Assembly (NCBI RefSeq): GCF_016887565.1
Contig: NZ_CP069396.1
Coordinates: forward strand, 2,321,001 to 2,385,000
Direction: 5' to 3'
Length of the DNA stretch: 64,000 nt
Source of the DNA: Archangium violaceum
Lineage (GTDB): Bacteria; Myxococcota; Myxococcia; Myxococcales; Myxococcaceae
Part shown: one piece after another, positions 26,924 to 35,345 of the stretch
Numbering within the stretch: position 1 is the first letter of the stretch
How the letters are laid out: each line of letters opens with the position of its first letter
The notes under the pieces: model-generated
Database searches by the model: none
What the model was told of the DNA's origin: nothing
Seen by the model: only the letters and a program-made list of their open reading frames with translations
Position numbers and translations under genes: made by a program

Positions 26924-28744
26924 ATGGCGAATGAGTACCGAAGTCCTGGGGCGGGGGTGGGCGGCGGTACGCAGCTCGAGGCTCAGCGGAACTCGCGGGG
27001 CAGGCCGTGGCGGGCCTCGCGTGTAGTGGTGCTGGTGGTGCTTGCGTTGCAAACGGCGTGCGCGACGAGCTACCCCATGGGCGGGATGCTGGCTGGCGGC
27101 GCTCGCCATCGGTGGCGGGTGCAGCGCGCGAGTCCCAGGCCACAGGAACTCGCTGGCCAGGCCCAGGAGGTGTCTGCACCGACGACCGGAGAGGCCCTCG
27201 AGGAGCTGGAGGGCACTGACGCGGGAGCCGAGGACCGCGAGGCCGGTGTCCCGGTGGTGGTGGGCGCGGCGGAGGCTGCCGGGGCGCCGGAGCGGGCGCG
27301 GCAGCGATCGTGCGGCGCGAGCGCGGCGGACGAGGAGGAGGTCCTGGAGGGGAAGGGCGTTGGGTGGCCGGATGGAGTGGGCGACGGACGGCCCTTCGAG
27401 GTGCCCATGACGCTCGACTACTTCCAGGGATTCCTCGCGCAGGCAGGTGTTCCCAGTACCGCGTTGCCCAGGGACGGGCGGACGCTGTCGCCGCAGCAGG
27501 CGCTGGAGCTGGTGCCACATCTGCTCTCCACGCCGCTGACTCTGGGTAACTTCGGGCTGCGCCGCATGGCGGCGCACCTGCTCTTGGAGGTGGCCGCGGG
27601 TGGCGAGGTGGTGTCGAGGGACGAGCTCCATGCGCGCATGCGGCGCTTCTCGCGATTGCTGGTGCTTCGCCCGGACGGATACCTGGTCAGGGCAACAACG
27701 GGAGTGGCGGTCCAGAAAGCCGGGCAGGTCGTGCTCGCCAAGGACGGGACGCTGCGCGCCGGTCGCTTCGAGGTGGGCCCGTTCTACGCCATCGAGGGGG
27801 AGTGCCTCTTCCCGGTGGAGCAGAGGCTCGAGGTTCCAAGAGGCGCGCGTCCGGCGGGCCCCTATGAGCCCGACGACAACCCGGCGCTGGCGGTGGCTGA
27901 GGGGGCGGTGCTCGCAGTGGTAGACATGGTGGAGGGCCTCTATCGGCTGGTCTTTACGGGCGAGACGCTTGAGGGGCTGGCGCAGCTGCCGGGCGCGGTG
28001 CAGCAGCTCTACGAGAGCTCGCCGCAACTGTGGGAGGAGTTTCGCCACAAGCCCTATGCGGAGAAGGTGCGCACCATTTCTCGTCTAGCGACGGGCGTGG
28101 TGCTCACAGTGGGGACTGCCGGCACTGGAGCTGCGAAGGTGGCCGCCTGGGGTGGCAAGCTGGGAAGCCTCACGGTGCCCCTGCTGTCGCTCTCGGGGGA
28201 TGGCCTCCTGGCCGTGCGCCTGGTGGCCGTACCCGTGGGGAGTGTTGCCACGGCGGCCGCGCCGGCGCTGAGCGCCACCTTCGTCCTGCACATGGCCAAC
28301 ACGAGCGTCCAGGGAGCGGGGGGTGGTGGCGGGTGGCCTCCGGTTGGGGGGCCAGGGCAATGGGTGGAGGACACGTCTAGCATGTCCGAGCAGGCGCGGG
28401 ACTACCAAGCGCAGGTGACGGGGGCACCGAGGCGATGGGCCTACAAAGTGTGCCGTGACGGGGAGTGCGTGAATTACGACGGATACGATCCGAAGACGGG
28501 CACCCTGCTCGAGGCGAAGGCGCGCGAGTACCAGAAGTGGTTCGATGAGAACCTCAACCCTAGATTCAAATACGAAGGCCTGGACAGCATGATCGAACAA
28601 GCGGAACGGCAGCTCCGAGTCGCTGGCGGGGTGCCGGTCCGCTGGCACGTCGCGGAGCCGCGAATGGTGGCCGTGCTTAGGAAGTGGTTCGATGCCAACG
28701 GCTTCCAGGCCATAGAGGTCGTTTACACAAAGCCGGTACCGTGA
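26924..28744 (+). CDS. lipoprotein-anchored toxin with REase-5-fold C-terminus
   Basis: The 606-residue protein is built like a polymorphic toxin. After a long basic N-terminus comes a hydrophobic segment with lipobox ALQTAC (Cys46), an acidic low-complexity linker (80-155), a central domain (about 155-380), a hydrophobic Gly/Ala-rich stretch (about 395-465) that could insert in a membrane, a WPPVGGPGQW linker, and a C-terminal toxin domain of about 105 residues. That domain carries YQAQVTGAPRRWAYKV, a NYDGYDPKTGTLLEAKA core (Asp...Glu-x-Lys, the nuclease active-site pattern) and GGVPVRWHVAEP, matching Tox-REase-5. It should cut DNA in a competitor cell. The immunity gene starts 12 bases downstream. 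The 45 residues before the lipobox are unusually long, so an internal start is possible. Confidence 0.85.
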   Translation: MANEYRSPGAGVGGGTQLEAQRNSRGRPWRASRVVVLVVLALQTACATSYPMGGMLAGGARHRWRVQRASPRPQELAGQAQEVSAPTTGEALEELEGTDAGAEDREAGVPVVVGAAEAAGAPERARQRSCGASAADEEEVLEGKGVGWPDGVGDGRPFEVPMTLDYFQGFLAQAGVPSTALPRDGRTLSPQQALELVPHLLSTPLTLGNFGLRRMAAHLLLEVAAGGEVVSRDELHARMRRFSRLLVLRPDGYLVRATTGVAVQKAGQVVLAKDGTLRAGRFEVGPFYAIEGECLFPVEQRLEVPRGARPAGPYEPDDNPALAVAEGAVLAVVDMVEGLYRLVFTGETLEGLAQLPGAVQQLYESSPQLWEEFRHKPYAEKVRTISRLATGVVLTVGTAGTGAAKVAAWGGKLGSLTVPLLSLSGDGLLAVRLVAVPVGSVATAAAPALSATFVLHMANTSVQGAGGGGGWPPVGGPGQWVEDTSSMSEQARDYQAQVTGAPRRWAYKVCRDGECVNYDGYDPKTGTLLEAKAREYQKWFDENLNPRFKYEGLDSMIEQAERQLRVAGGVPVRWHVAEPRMVAVLRKWFDANGFQAIEVVYTKPVP

Positions 28745-28756
28745 GGGCCGCCACGC

Positions 28757-29491
28757 ATGAGTGAGACGTACGGAATAAAAGCCTATTGGGCGCGCAGGCC
28801 TGAGTCAGCCGAGGAGTGCGCGCGGCGGGCGGAGATGTTCTTCCGCCTCCTTGCGGAGTGTCATCCGAACTTCGCCCAGTGGTACGAGAAGAGCAACTCG
28901 GCACGGAAAGCGCTGCAACTCGGCTTCGAGCCCACCCGCGAGACCTTCCTGGGATTCTTCGGTCTGGAGAAGTACCAGAGCGGGAAGGACGGGTTCCGGT
29001 TCGGCGCCTGGACGGGTCGCGAGGCTCAAGACCAGGGGGCCATGGTCATGCTCAGGTGCGGCTCGAAGGCAGAGGTAGCGCCGAACAACCTGTGGCTCTT
29101 CCTCCCGGAAGAGGCCCAGGGTCATGAGCTGATGCTCAGCGCGACTGTCATCGCCAGCACGATGCGTGCCATCGCGGTGGCCTGGGAGCCGGAGTGGGCG
29201 GTTGCGACGGCGGACGGGCTCTGGGACGAGCTCTCTGGCGGCAGTCGGCTCGGCTGCTTCGTGGGCTGGATGACCTACTTCTCGCGGGAGCGTGGGGAAG
29301 TGCCTGCCTTGCCCGCGCCCGTGTGCGTGGAGCGGGTGGGCGACAAGGGAACGCTCGTCACCCTGATTCCCGAGCGGCTCACTTCGAGCAACCCCGAGCA
29401 CGTTGCGCTCGCCTGGCGCACACAGAAACTGCTGGAGGATCGGGGGCTGTTCCGTTTGATGGTCCACCCTCCTGCGATGCGGAAGGGCTGA
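28757..29491 (+). CDS. Imm52 family immunity protein
   Basis: The 244-residue soluble protein begins with YGIKAYWARRPESAEECARR, the start typical of the Imm52 family, and has a WYEKSNSARKAL segment and a C-terminal ALAWRTQKLLEDRGLF helix. Imm52 proteins neutralise Tox-REase-5 toxins; the toxin gene is directly upstream, 12 bases away, in the same direction. It would protect the producer and its kin in the cytoplasm. No signal peptide is present. Confidence 0.87.
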   Translation: MSETYGIKAYWARRPESAEECARRAEMFFRLLAECHPNFAQWYEKSNSARKALQLGFEPTRETFLGFFGLEKYQSGKDGFRFGAWTGREAQDQGAMVMLRCGSKAEVAPNNLWLFLPEEAQGHELMLSATVIASTMRAIAVAWEPEWAVATADGLWDELSGGSRLGCFVGWMTYFSRERGEVPALPAPVCVERVGDKGTLVTLIPERLTSSNPEHVALAWRTQKLLEDRGLFRLMVHPPAMRKG

Positions 29492-29627
29492 GCCGAGGTC
29501 CGGGTGACTCCCAACCAACCTCCACCTTGGCGATGCTGGAGGAGGGGCCCCGGGTCGAAGCTGTGAGCCTGCCCCGATTTTCTGGACACACCTCATTAAC
29601 CTGGGAATCCAGCCCCCACGGAAACAC

Positions 29628-30149
29628 ATGAGCACCAGTAAAAAGGTCGCGGCCTGTTGGCTCGTGTGGCTCGTGTGGCTCGTCGTTGGCACCCTGGCGG
29701 GCGGCGGATGCGCGACCTCCGCCTCAAGCCGTCGTGAAGACGCCCCAAAAGACAGTGAGATGGCCGAGAAACAGCCAGACGAAAGCGCATACAGGGACGC
29801 CGCATTGAAGTTTCTCAAGTACCTCGACGCGCAACGGGAAGCGGGCAAGGACGTCATTCAAGCATCAGGGAAGAGCGGCGGAATCTACCCCATGTATGAT
29901 TGCATGGAGCACGGGTGCCCCGACAGGGTATTTTGTAAAGACATTGGCGCCTGCTGTGTTGTTACCCACTGCGGCAAGGGTGGTTGTCGCGGGTGCGATG
30001 AGCCATTCCCAGAGATATTCAAGAATCTCGTCTTCAAACAGTGGTGCAGGTTCGACTGCCTCAAGGGCTCTGTTCGAGCGGGGGCAGCCCTTGGTTTTAT
30101 TCCGAGCATCGGAAACTTCTTCATCGGCCCATACTGCCTTCAGGAATAA
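29628..30149 (+). CDS. Cys-rich lipoprotein, unknown function
   Basis: The 173-residue protein has a signal with a clear lipobox (VVGTLAGGGC, Cys28), a charged linker, a helix (YRDAALKFLKYLDAQREAGK) and a Cys-rich central part with ten Cys in about 45 residues (CMEHGCPDRVFCKDIGACC onward). The C-terminus, AALGFIPSIGNFFIGPYCLQE, is hydrophobic. Codon use is less GC-rich than the neighbours. It follows the immunity gene by 136 bases and may belong to the same toxin island, but no function can be assigned. Confidence 0.75.
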   Translation: MSTSKKVAACWLVWLVWLVVGTLAGGGCATSASSRREDAPKDSEMAEKQPDESAYRDAALKFLKYLDAQREAGKDVIQASGKSGGIYPMYDCMEHGCPDRVFCKDIGACCVVTHCGKGGCRGCDEPFPEIFKNLVFKQWCRFDCLKGSVRAGAALGFIPSIGNFFIGPYCLQE

Positions 30150-30191
30150 ACCCTCACTGACTCTGAGGATGCACTAGAATAGAGGCCAAAT

Positions 30192-30554
30192 ATGTCTTCA
30201 GACCCTATCAACGAGAAAGCTGCTCGCATTGTTGGTGCCCTCAATGGATTAGGGCATATTGCCTACGGGCAACCGCTTGAGTCGGCGCGCAGATCCAAGG
30301 GAGACGCTAAACTAAGAGAAGGATTCCACGAGGACGCAACCGTCGTTCTTGATTTGATCGAAAGCGACGCGGGCAACCAATCGCCGGCAACTCGCCGCCC
30401 TGCGGAGTGCAAGGCTGCACTCTCTCGGTTTCGCGACATGGTGCAATCCATTGACTTCGATGATGCCGAGAGTATGGCTGCCCTCAAGGCATATGCTCGG
30501 CAGGCCCTCGAAGCCTTTATAGGGGAAACGCTGCCGGAAACATTGCCGGAATAA
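30192..30554 (+). CDS. small hypothetical protein of low GC
   Basis: The 120-residue soluble protein has no recognised domain. It is helical, contains RRSKGDAKLREGFHEDATVV and a C-terminal repeat-like ETLPETLPE. An AGAGG is just ahead of the ATG. Codon choice includes AT-ending codons rare elsewhere in the window, so it may be recently acquired. It lies 42 bases after the Cys-rich lipoprotein gene and could be co-transcribed. Confidence 0.6.
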   Translation: MSSDPINEKAARIVGALNGLGHIAYGQPLESARRSKGDAKLREGFHEDATVVLDLIESDAGNQSPATRRPAECKAALSRFRDMVQSIDFDDAESMAALKAYARQALEAFIGETLPETLPE

Positions 30555-30878
30555 TTTGCTATAGGCCCCATTCTGGACTCTCCCAGGTGGTGAGTCTTAT
30601 GGAAACGTCACCCTGCCATTCTGCCAGTGCCTCTGGCTTCATCTCCACACTCCATCCCTGATGTTCTCGATGGCCCGTAGCCCAAATTCACGTTGGGCCT
30701 CGTATGCCTGGGTGCTGAGCCATTGCCTCACGGTCAGGCTCGGCGAGTTCCCCGGGCTGGGAGCCAAAACCCGCCGATTACAGGAAACGGCTGGTGGCTA
30801 TGTCAAGTCATCGGGTCTGATGAGATGCCTCATGCGCATGGGGGAGGTTGGGTCTCCCTCTGTCCGCATGGAGCGTGG
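30555..30878. other. gene-free stretch with possible degraded reading frame
   Basis: This 324-base spacer lies between converging genes. On the minus strand an open stretch encodes LTVRQWLSTQAYEAQREFGL and then RAIENIRDGVWR before a stop, and a shifted frame continues with MKPEALAEWQGDVSIRLTTW. The two look like one short protein broken by a frameshift, but I cannot name the family. Otherwise nothing is seen. Confidence 0.35.
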
Positions 30879-31808
30879 CTACTTGGGCTCCGGATTTCGC
30901 TTCACAGCCGGGAATGTGACGTTCCCGATGGTGACGGTACGAGTTCCTTGCGCCTCCCACAGTTTGAGGGTGCAGGGGCAGCTGAGTTGCCCCGGCTCTC
31001 TCTGGGCACCTACCACGATAGCGCCAATGGTGTCGGAGGAAATGGCTGTCTCTTGCCACACGGAAAGCTCCACCGACGCGCCCGCCGAGTCCTTCAACAC
31101 CGCTCCTTCCGCTGTCCAGGGCTCTGTGCCAGGGTTCAGGAACCGAAGCTTTACTGCAATGCTTCCCGGATGGCTGTAACTCCTGGCTGCTTGTGTTGGT
31201 AGAGCGTTGTCCGGGTTGTACTTTGCCTGTCTCCATATGTCTTTTGATTGCATGGGGACAGTACGTTCCAGCCAGGCTGCGCCCATGAGCCCGCCCGGCT
31301 CCTTGCGCTCGGTCAAAAGCCGGGCTTTTTCTTCTTGGCACTGGTTCGCTCCAGCCTGCGCTTCGGCTGCTTCCTTCTCTAGCGCGTCCGCCGAGCGCGG
31401 GTGGCGGAACACCTCCACTCGTCGCGCTCCCCGTGCCGCGTGCCCCACCAGCCAGAAACGCGCACTCTCCGGGGCCGCACCATCCGCGAACCGCACCATC
31501 AGCTTGACGCGCTCCGTGGGCAGGAAACCTCGTTTTGGATAGACGGTCACGAAGTCATCTCCTTGCGCGACGCTCACGGAGCGATTGCCTGACTCCACCG
31601 CCACCGCTCCCGGCGGCAACGGAGAGTCGAATACGAACGTCACGGGCTCCTCTGGGGTGGCACATACGAGGGGGGCCTCGTTGGGCTCGGTCGTCAAGTC
31701 AACGCGGGAGGCTGCGGAGCATTCGGGGAGGCGGGGCGGTTCGGCGGTCTCCGCAGTGCCTGCCAGGAGGGTCAACACCAGGAGGGAGCCGGATGGCGGC
31801 GGGAGCAT
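30879..31808 (-). CDS. DUF2381 family exported protein, second copy
   Basis: The 309-residue protein has a signal peptide (LLVLTLLAGTAETAE) and the same ordered features as the first copy at 10666-11535: a strand pair with VTFVFDSPLPPGAV, RGFLPTERVKLMVRFADGAAPESA, then ARRVEVFRHPRSAD and a helical insert. The Arg-His-Pro-Arg-Ser motif corresponds to Arg-Gln-Pro-Arg-Ser in copy 1. The ATG at 31808 (GGAG upstream) is chosen over a TTG at 31847. It follows the second kinase gene by 92 bases in the same direction. The order kinase then DUF2381 is the reverse of the first pair. Confidence 0.85.
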   Translation of the reverse strand: MLPPPSGSLLVLTLLAGTAETAEPPRLPECSAASRVDLTTEPNEAPLVCATPEEPVTFVFDSPLPPGAVAVESGNRSVSVAQGDDFVTVYPKRGFLPTERVKLMVRFADGAAPESARFWLVGHAARGARRVEVFRHPRSADALEKEAAEAQAGANQCQEEKARLLTERKEPGGLMGAAWLERTVPMQSKDIWRQAKYNPDNALPTQAARSYSHPGSIAVKLRFLNPGTEPWTAEGAVLKDSAGASVELSVWQETAISSDTIGAIVVGAQREPGQLSCPCTLKLWEAQGTRTVTIGNVTFPAVKRNPEPK

Positions 31809-31900
31809 GGGAATCAATCTCCACGATACAAGTGGGGCCACGGCCAAATGCCGGGCGCCCCTATGTGAGTGCCGGGTGCGGTGGCACGCGGTAGATGGCG

Positions 31901-33991
31901 CTATTGGAAACGATTCGTTGGCAGCAGCTGCAGGATGGAAGTTCCCTTGAAATTGCCTGGCCTGCTATCCTCACTGGGGCAGTCACCCGCACCCACGACG
32001 GGGCAATAGTCTGCCGGCGCGTCTCGGTAGATTTCAACGCAAATCGGATAGGTCTGCCGATCTGGTGTCTGTGCTTGAGTGAAGCGGCCGAAGAAACGAT
32101 TTTCCCCAAACACCAACGTTCCGTTCAGCAGGGTGCCGGATGGTAGTTTTTCCCAGCCACCATCCAGTTCCAGAGTGAAAGGACCCTCACGCAGGGGGGG
32201 CCTTTCCTGCGGCAGTCCCCTGTAGCCTGGCACTCGGCCGTATGCCCACCCGATAAGCCCGAACCGGGTGTGCGTCTCGTACCAGCCAGCGGGGCACTCG
32301 ACAGACGCTGGCTCGGGGCGCACCTGGGCTCCCGAGCATCCGGTGAGGATGATGGTGCACACACCGGCCGCCGTGCAGACTTGTTTGGCAATGGGGATGC
32401 ATTGCGACGTTCTGTCCCGCTGCTGGGGCGTGGGCTTCTCTTCGGACTTCAACCGGGATTCTTTCTTGCGAAGCATGGTGGTAGGGGAGGGCGCGGGGGG
32501 TTGTGCCCTGTCGGGCGCCGCACTTGATATAGCTTCGGCAGGGTTGCCCGATTGCGCCACTTCGCGGACAAAAGCAGCCTGAGTCGTCACCTCACCCCGG
32601 GTGGATGTGTAAGGTTGGTGCGTGGCTCTCTTCTCTTCGGGCGGGGGCGTTGGTCTGCTCATGGACCCCACCGAGATCGCCACCACCGCGAGCCCCGTCA
32701 TCACCGCGACCCCCAGCGGAAGGATGCTCGCACCTCCCATCCCGCGGCTCTCGCTCCGGGCCCTTCCTGGCTCGGCTTCGACAGCCATCGTCCCCTCGGT
32801 GGGCGTCTCCGAGTGCCGGGCGGCGGCTGCCTCTGTTTCGTGCGAGGCCTGTATGTCCGCCGCCACGATGGGCGCCCGGGTAGGGACCACCGCTGCCGTC
32901 GCTGGATTGGCCTCGGCGGGTCGCGGCGGCTCGTCCGGCGGTGCCGTCGCTGGCTCCTCCCACACCGGTGGCTCCTCCTCCGGCTTCCAGCCTCGCTGGG
33001 GCTTGTGGGCCATCCACTGCTGTTCGTCCTTCGGTTCCTCGTTGGGTTTTCCGCCCTCGTCCGGATTGCCCTCCACCGTCGCCTCGTGCGGCGACGGGGG
33101 CTCCATCAACGGCACGTCCCAGCTCGCGTCCCCCTCGGCCGCCGCCAGCACCGCTTCCAGTGCCGCGCACAACTCGTCGTCATCCTTGAAGCGCTCCCGT
33201 GGGTCCTTCGCCAGCATGCGCATACACAGCCGGCTCGCCGCCTCGGGTACGCGCGGGTTCATGGCATGCGGCTCCCTGGGCGTGTTCCGCAGGATCCGGT
33301 CTTGCAGCCCGAGCTCCGTCCGTTCTCCGAAGGGCAGCTCATCCGTCAGCAGCCAGTACAGCAGCACCCCCATCGCCCACAACTCGTCGGACAGCGTGTA
33401 TGTGTAGATGATTTCTTCTGCTTCGCCCCTCAGGAACTTGATCATCTCGGGGCTGCGATACTCGGGCGTCCCGGGTGGCACACGGCCCGGCTTCGTCTCC
33501 GTGGGCACTCCCTTCATCGCCCCGAAACCGAAATCGATCACCACCGGCTCGCCGTCGTCGGCTCGGATCATGATGTTCGTTTCCTTCAGGTCCCGGTGCA
33601 GCACTTCGAGCCGGTGCACCTCCCGCATGGCTCGCGCGACCTTCAGGAACGTGTCCATCCCCACCCGGGCCGTGGGGTTGATGCGCTGCGCCCACTGGTC
33701 CATCGTCACCCCGGGGACGTAGTCCATGACGATGTACGGGTAGCCCAGGTCCGGGTGGGGCCACCGCTCGCACGCGCGAAAGCCCACCACGTTCGGCAAC
33801 TGGAGGCGGAGCATCAGCGTGATCTCCCGCCGGTTCCAGCCCGTCAGCTCCAGGTCCGCCAGGAACTTGATGGCGAACAGTCGTTCCCCCCGCTCGGCCT
33901 TGTACACATGGCCCGAGCCCCCCTCTCCCAGCTTCTGGGTGATGATGTAGTCGCCTACCCGGGCGCCGATTCTTGGAAGGTGGATGACCAG
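31901..33991 (-). CDS. membrane Ser/Thr kinase, second copy; non-standard start
   Basis: The 696-residue product (numbered from CTG) is a Hanks-type kinase: Gly-rich loop LGEGGSGHVYKAE, Lys42, Asp134 in HRDLKETN and Asp153 of DFG. A Pro/Glu-rich linker is followed by a membrane helix (ILPLGVAVMTGLAVVAISVG). The outer part contains a lipobox-like IILTGCSGAQ and a C-terminal domain with GTLLNGTLVF...GRFTQAQTPDRQTYPIC, homologous to the kinase at 8750-10657. No ATG, GTG or TTG exists between the upstream stop and the Gly-rich loop; a CTG at 33991 with GAGGAGG 8 bases upstream is the best start. A GTG at 33907 would delete the loop. The DUF2381 gene follows. Confidence 0.88.
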   Translation of the reverse strand: MVIHLPRIGARVGDYIITQKLGEGGSGHVYKAERGERLFAIKFLADLELTGWNRREITLMLRLQLPNVVGFRACERWPHPDLGYPYIVMDYVPGVTMDQWAQRINPTARVGMDTFLKVARAMREVHRLEVLHRDLKETNIMIRADDGEPVVIDFGFGAMKGVPTETKPGRVPPGTPEYRSPEMIKFLRGEAEEIIYTYTLSDELWAMGVLLYWLLTDELPFGERTELGLQDRILRNTPREPHAMNPRVPEAASRLCMRMLAKDPRERFKDDDELCAALEAVLAAAEGDASWDVPLMEPPSPHEATVEGNPDEGGKPNEEPKDEQQWMAHKPQRGWKPEEEPPVWEEPATAPPDEPPRPAEANPATAAVVPTRAPIVAADIQASHETEAAAARHSETPTEGTMAVEAEPGRARSESRGMGGASILPLGVAVMTGLAVVAISVGSMSRPTPPPEEKRATHQPYTSTRGEVTTQAAFVREVAQSGNPAEAISSAAPDRAQPPAPSPTTMLRKKESRLKSEEKPTPQQRDRTSQCIPIAKQVCTAAGVCTIILTGCSGAQVRPEPASVECPAGWYETHTRFGLIGWAYGRVPGYRGLPQERPPLREGPFTLELDGGWEKLPSGTLLNGTLVFGENRFFGRFTQAQTPDRQTYPICVEIYRDAPADYCPVVGAGDCPSEDSRPGNFKGTSILQLLPTNRFQ

Positions 33992-34067
33992 GCCGCGATC
34001 CTCCTCGGGTTCGCGGCTACCCTACCAGAACATGACTCGCGCGGTAGTGTCGTCCCAGGTTATGGAC

Positions 34068-34131
34068 GGGGTTGAACCCCAGGGCTCAGCTACCCTCACC
34101 CTTTCCCTCTCCCGAAGGGAGAGGGGTGGGG
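34068..34131. repeat. composite palindromic repeat, copy 2
   Basis: GGGGTTGAACCCC (34068-34080) is followed 12 bases later by CCCTCACCC and a CCCTCTCCC/GGGAGAGGG hairpin, the same two-part order as at 1123-1229 but truncated on the right. The right part forms the last 16 or so codons of the methyltransferase gene, which ends at 34086. Confidence 0.7.
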
Positions 34132-35282
34132 GGCGCGGGCGGGATTCCCTTTCCCGCGTAGGCCACCACCTTGACTTCCGACGTGTCGTCCAGCGCCAGC
34201 CCGTCCCCCTTCGCCTCCGTGTTCGTCACCGCGATGACGTCTCCCCGGTTCAGCTTCAGGAAGCGCTCGTTCTTCTCCGTGCGGTGCTTCTCCTGCATCG
34301 CCAGCCCCAGTCGGCCCTCGGGTCCGCAGCCGATGTAGCGCTGCCTCCCCTTGCCCTCCAGTGACTCGGACACGATGCGGAACAGCCGCTCCGGTCTCGG
34401 CTCCGGCCAACCCTCCCCCTTCGGCGCCAGCATCAGGTAGCTCATCTTCAGCGACTCCTTGTGCAGCCCCGCCGCCTTCGCGATCTCCTCCACCACCCTC
34501 GGCATCGGCCACTGCCGCTCCGCGTGGCACCAGTCGCTCTCCTTCACCAGCGCCGGGCACGCTCCCCGGTACATGCACGGCGCCCGGATGGCGTAGCCCT
34601 TCTCCACCATCGCGTCCCGCACCTTCAGCAGCAGCCGCGACGTCTCCCGCAGCGCCGGCTCCAGCACCAGCAGGCTCCCTCCCGGCTTCACCTGCGCCAG
34701 CACCTGCTCCAGCAGCGCCGCCCTCGGCTTCACCGACTCGTCCCCAGCCCCGTACAGCTCGTTGAGCACGTGGCCCATCGTGATCAGGTCGTACTTGCCC
34801 TCGGGCGGGGCCGCCTTGCGCGTCGGGTCCCACTCCCGGGTCGCCAGCGCCTCGCCCGCTTCCGCTGCGAGCGCCCGGGCGAGCGCCAACGCCGGCTTGC
34901 TCCGGTCCGCCGCCGTCACCTCCGCCGCCCCCGCGTCCAGCGCCGCGAAGGCCATCGGACCCGGTCCGCTCCCCAGGTCCAGTACCGCTCGCGGCCGGTT
35001 GGGCAGCTCCCCCAGCGCCTCCCGCGCCTGCGCATAGGAGACGGGCCAGTAGAAGAGCAGGTAGGCACCCAGTAGCTTCGGGTCGTCCATGTACCGGGCT
35101 CCCGCCAGCTTCCGGTCTCGCGTCAGGCCCAGTGATAACTGCTTCACACCCGCGCCGACCTCCTTCACCTCCTGGGGCGTCAGCCGCGTCTCCGGCCCAT
35201 CCCCCCGCTTGCGCGCCTCGCGCCACACGGCGATCAGCCGCGGTATCCACCGCTCGAGGTCCTTGCCGTATGCGCCACTCAT
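34086..35282 (-). CDS. Rsm22/METTL17-like methyltransferase with Fe-S Cys motif
   Basis: The 398-residue protein matches small-subunit Rsm22 family methyltransferase-like proteins, which assist ribosome small-subunit maturation. The SAM fold shows AVLDLGSGPGPMAFAALDAG and GKYDLITMGHVLNEL. Cys residues in APCMYRGACPALVKESDWC match the metal or 4Fe-4S ligand set known in METTL17-like proteins. The last residues, PPTPLPSGEGKGEGS, are encoded by a dispersed palindromic repeat, so the natural C-terminus has been replaced or extended. It lies upstream of the second kinase on the same strand. Confidence 0.87.
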   Translation of the reverse strand: MSGAYGKDLERWIPRLIAVWREARKRGDGPETRLTPQEVKEVGAGVKQLSLGLTRDRKLAGARYMDDPKLLGAYLLFYWPVSYAQAREALGELPNRPRAVLDLGSGPGPMAFAALDAGAAEVTAADRSKPALALARALAAEAGEALATREWDPTRKAAPPEGKYDLITMGHVLNELYGAGDESVKPRAALLEQVLAQVKPGGSLLVLEPALRETSRLLLKVRDAMVEKGYAIRAPCMYRGACPALVKESDWCHAERQWPMPRVVEEIAKAAGLHKESLKMSYLMLAPKGEGWPEPRPERLFRIVSESLEGKGRQRYIGCGPEGRLGLAMQEKHRTEKNERFLKLNRGDVIAVTNTEAKGDGLALDDTSEVKVVAYAGKGIPPAPPTPLPSGEGKGEGS

Positions 35283-35345
35283 CCGACCCTGCCTTCCACA
35301 ACGAGGGGTCGCCTCTTTCGGGCAACCGCGTTAAACCCTGTCCGA

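Noticed and set aside
27042-27410. Alternative lipoprotein-like frame with LAALAIGGGCS inside the toxin gene
   Set aside because: It is in another frame, ends after about 120 codons and has no ribosome site; the toxin frame is continuous through it.
30661-31202. Plus-strand frames opposite the second DUF2381 gene
   Set aside because: They lack ribosome sites and domains, and the minus-strand gene has a signal peptide and family motifs.
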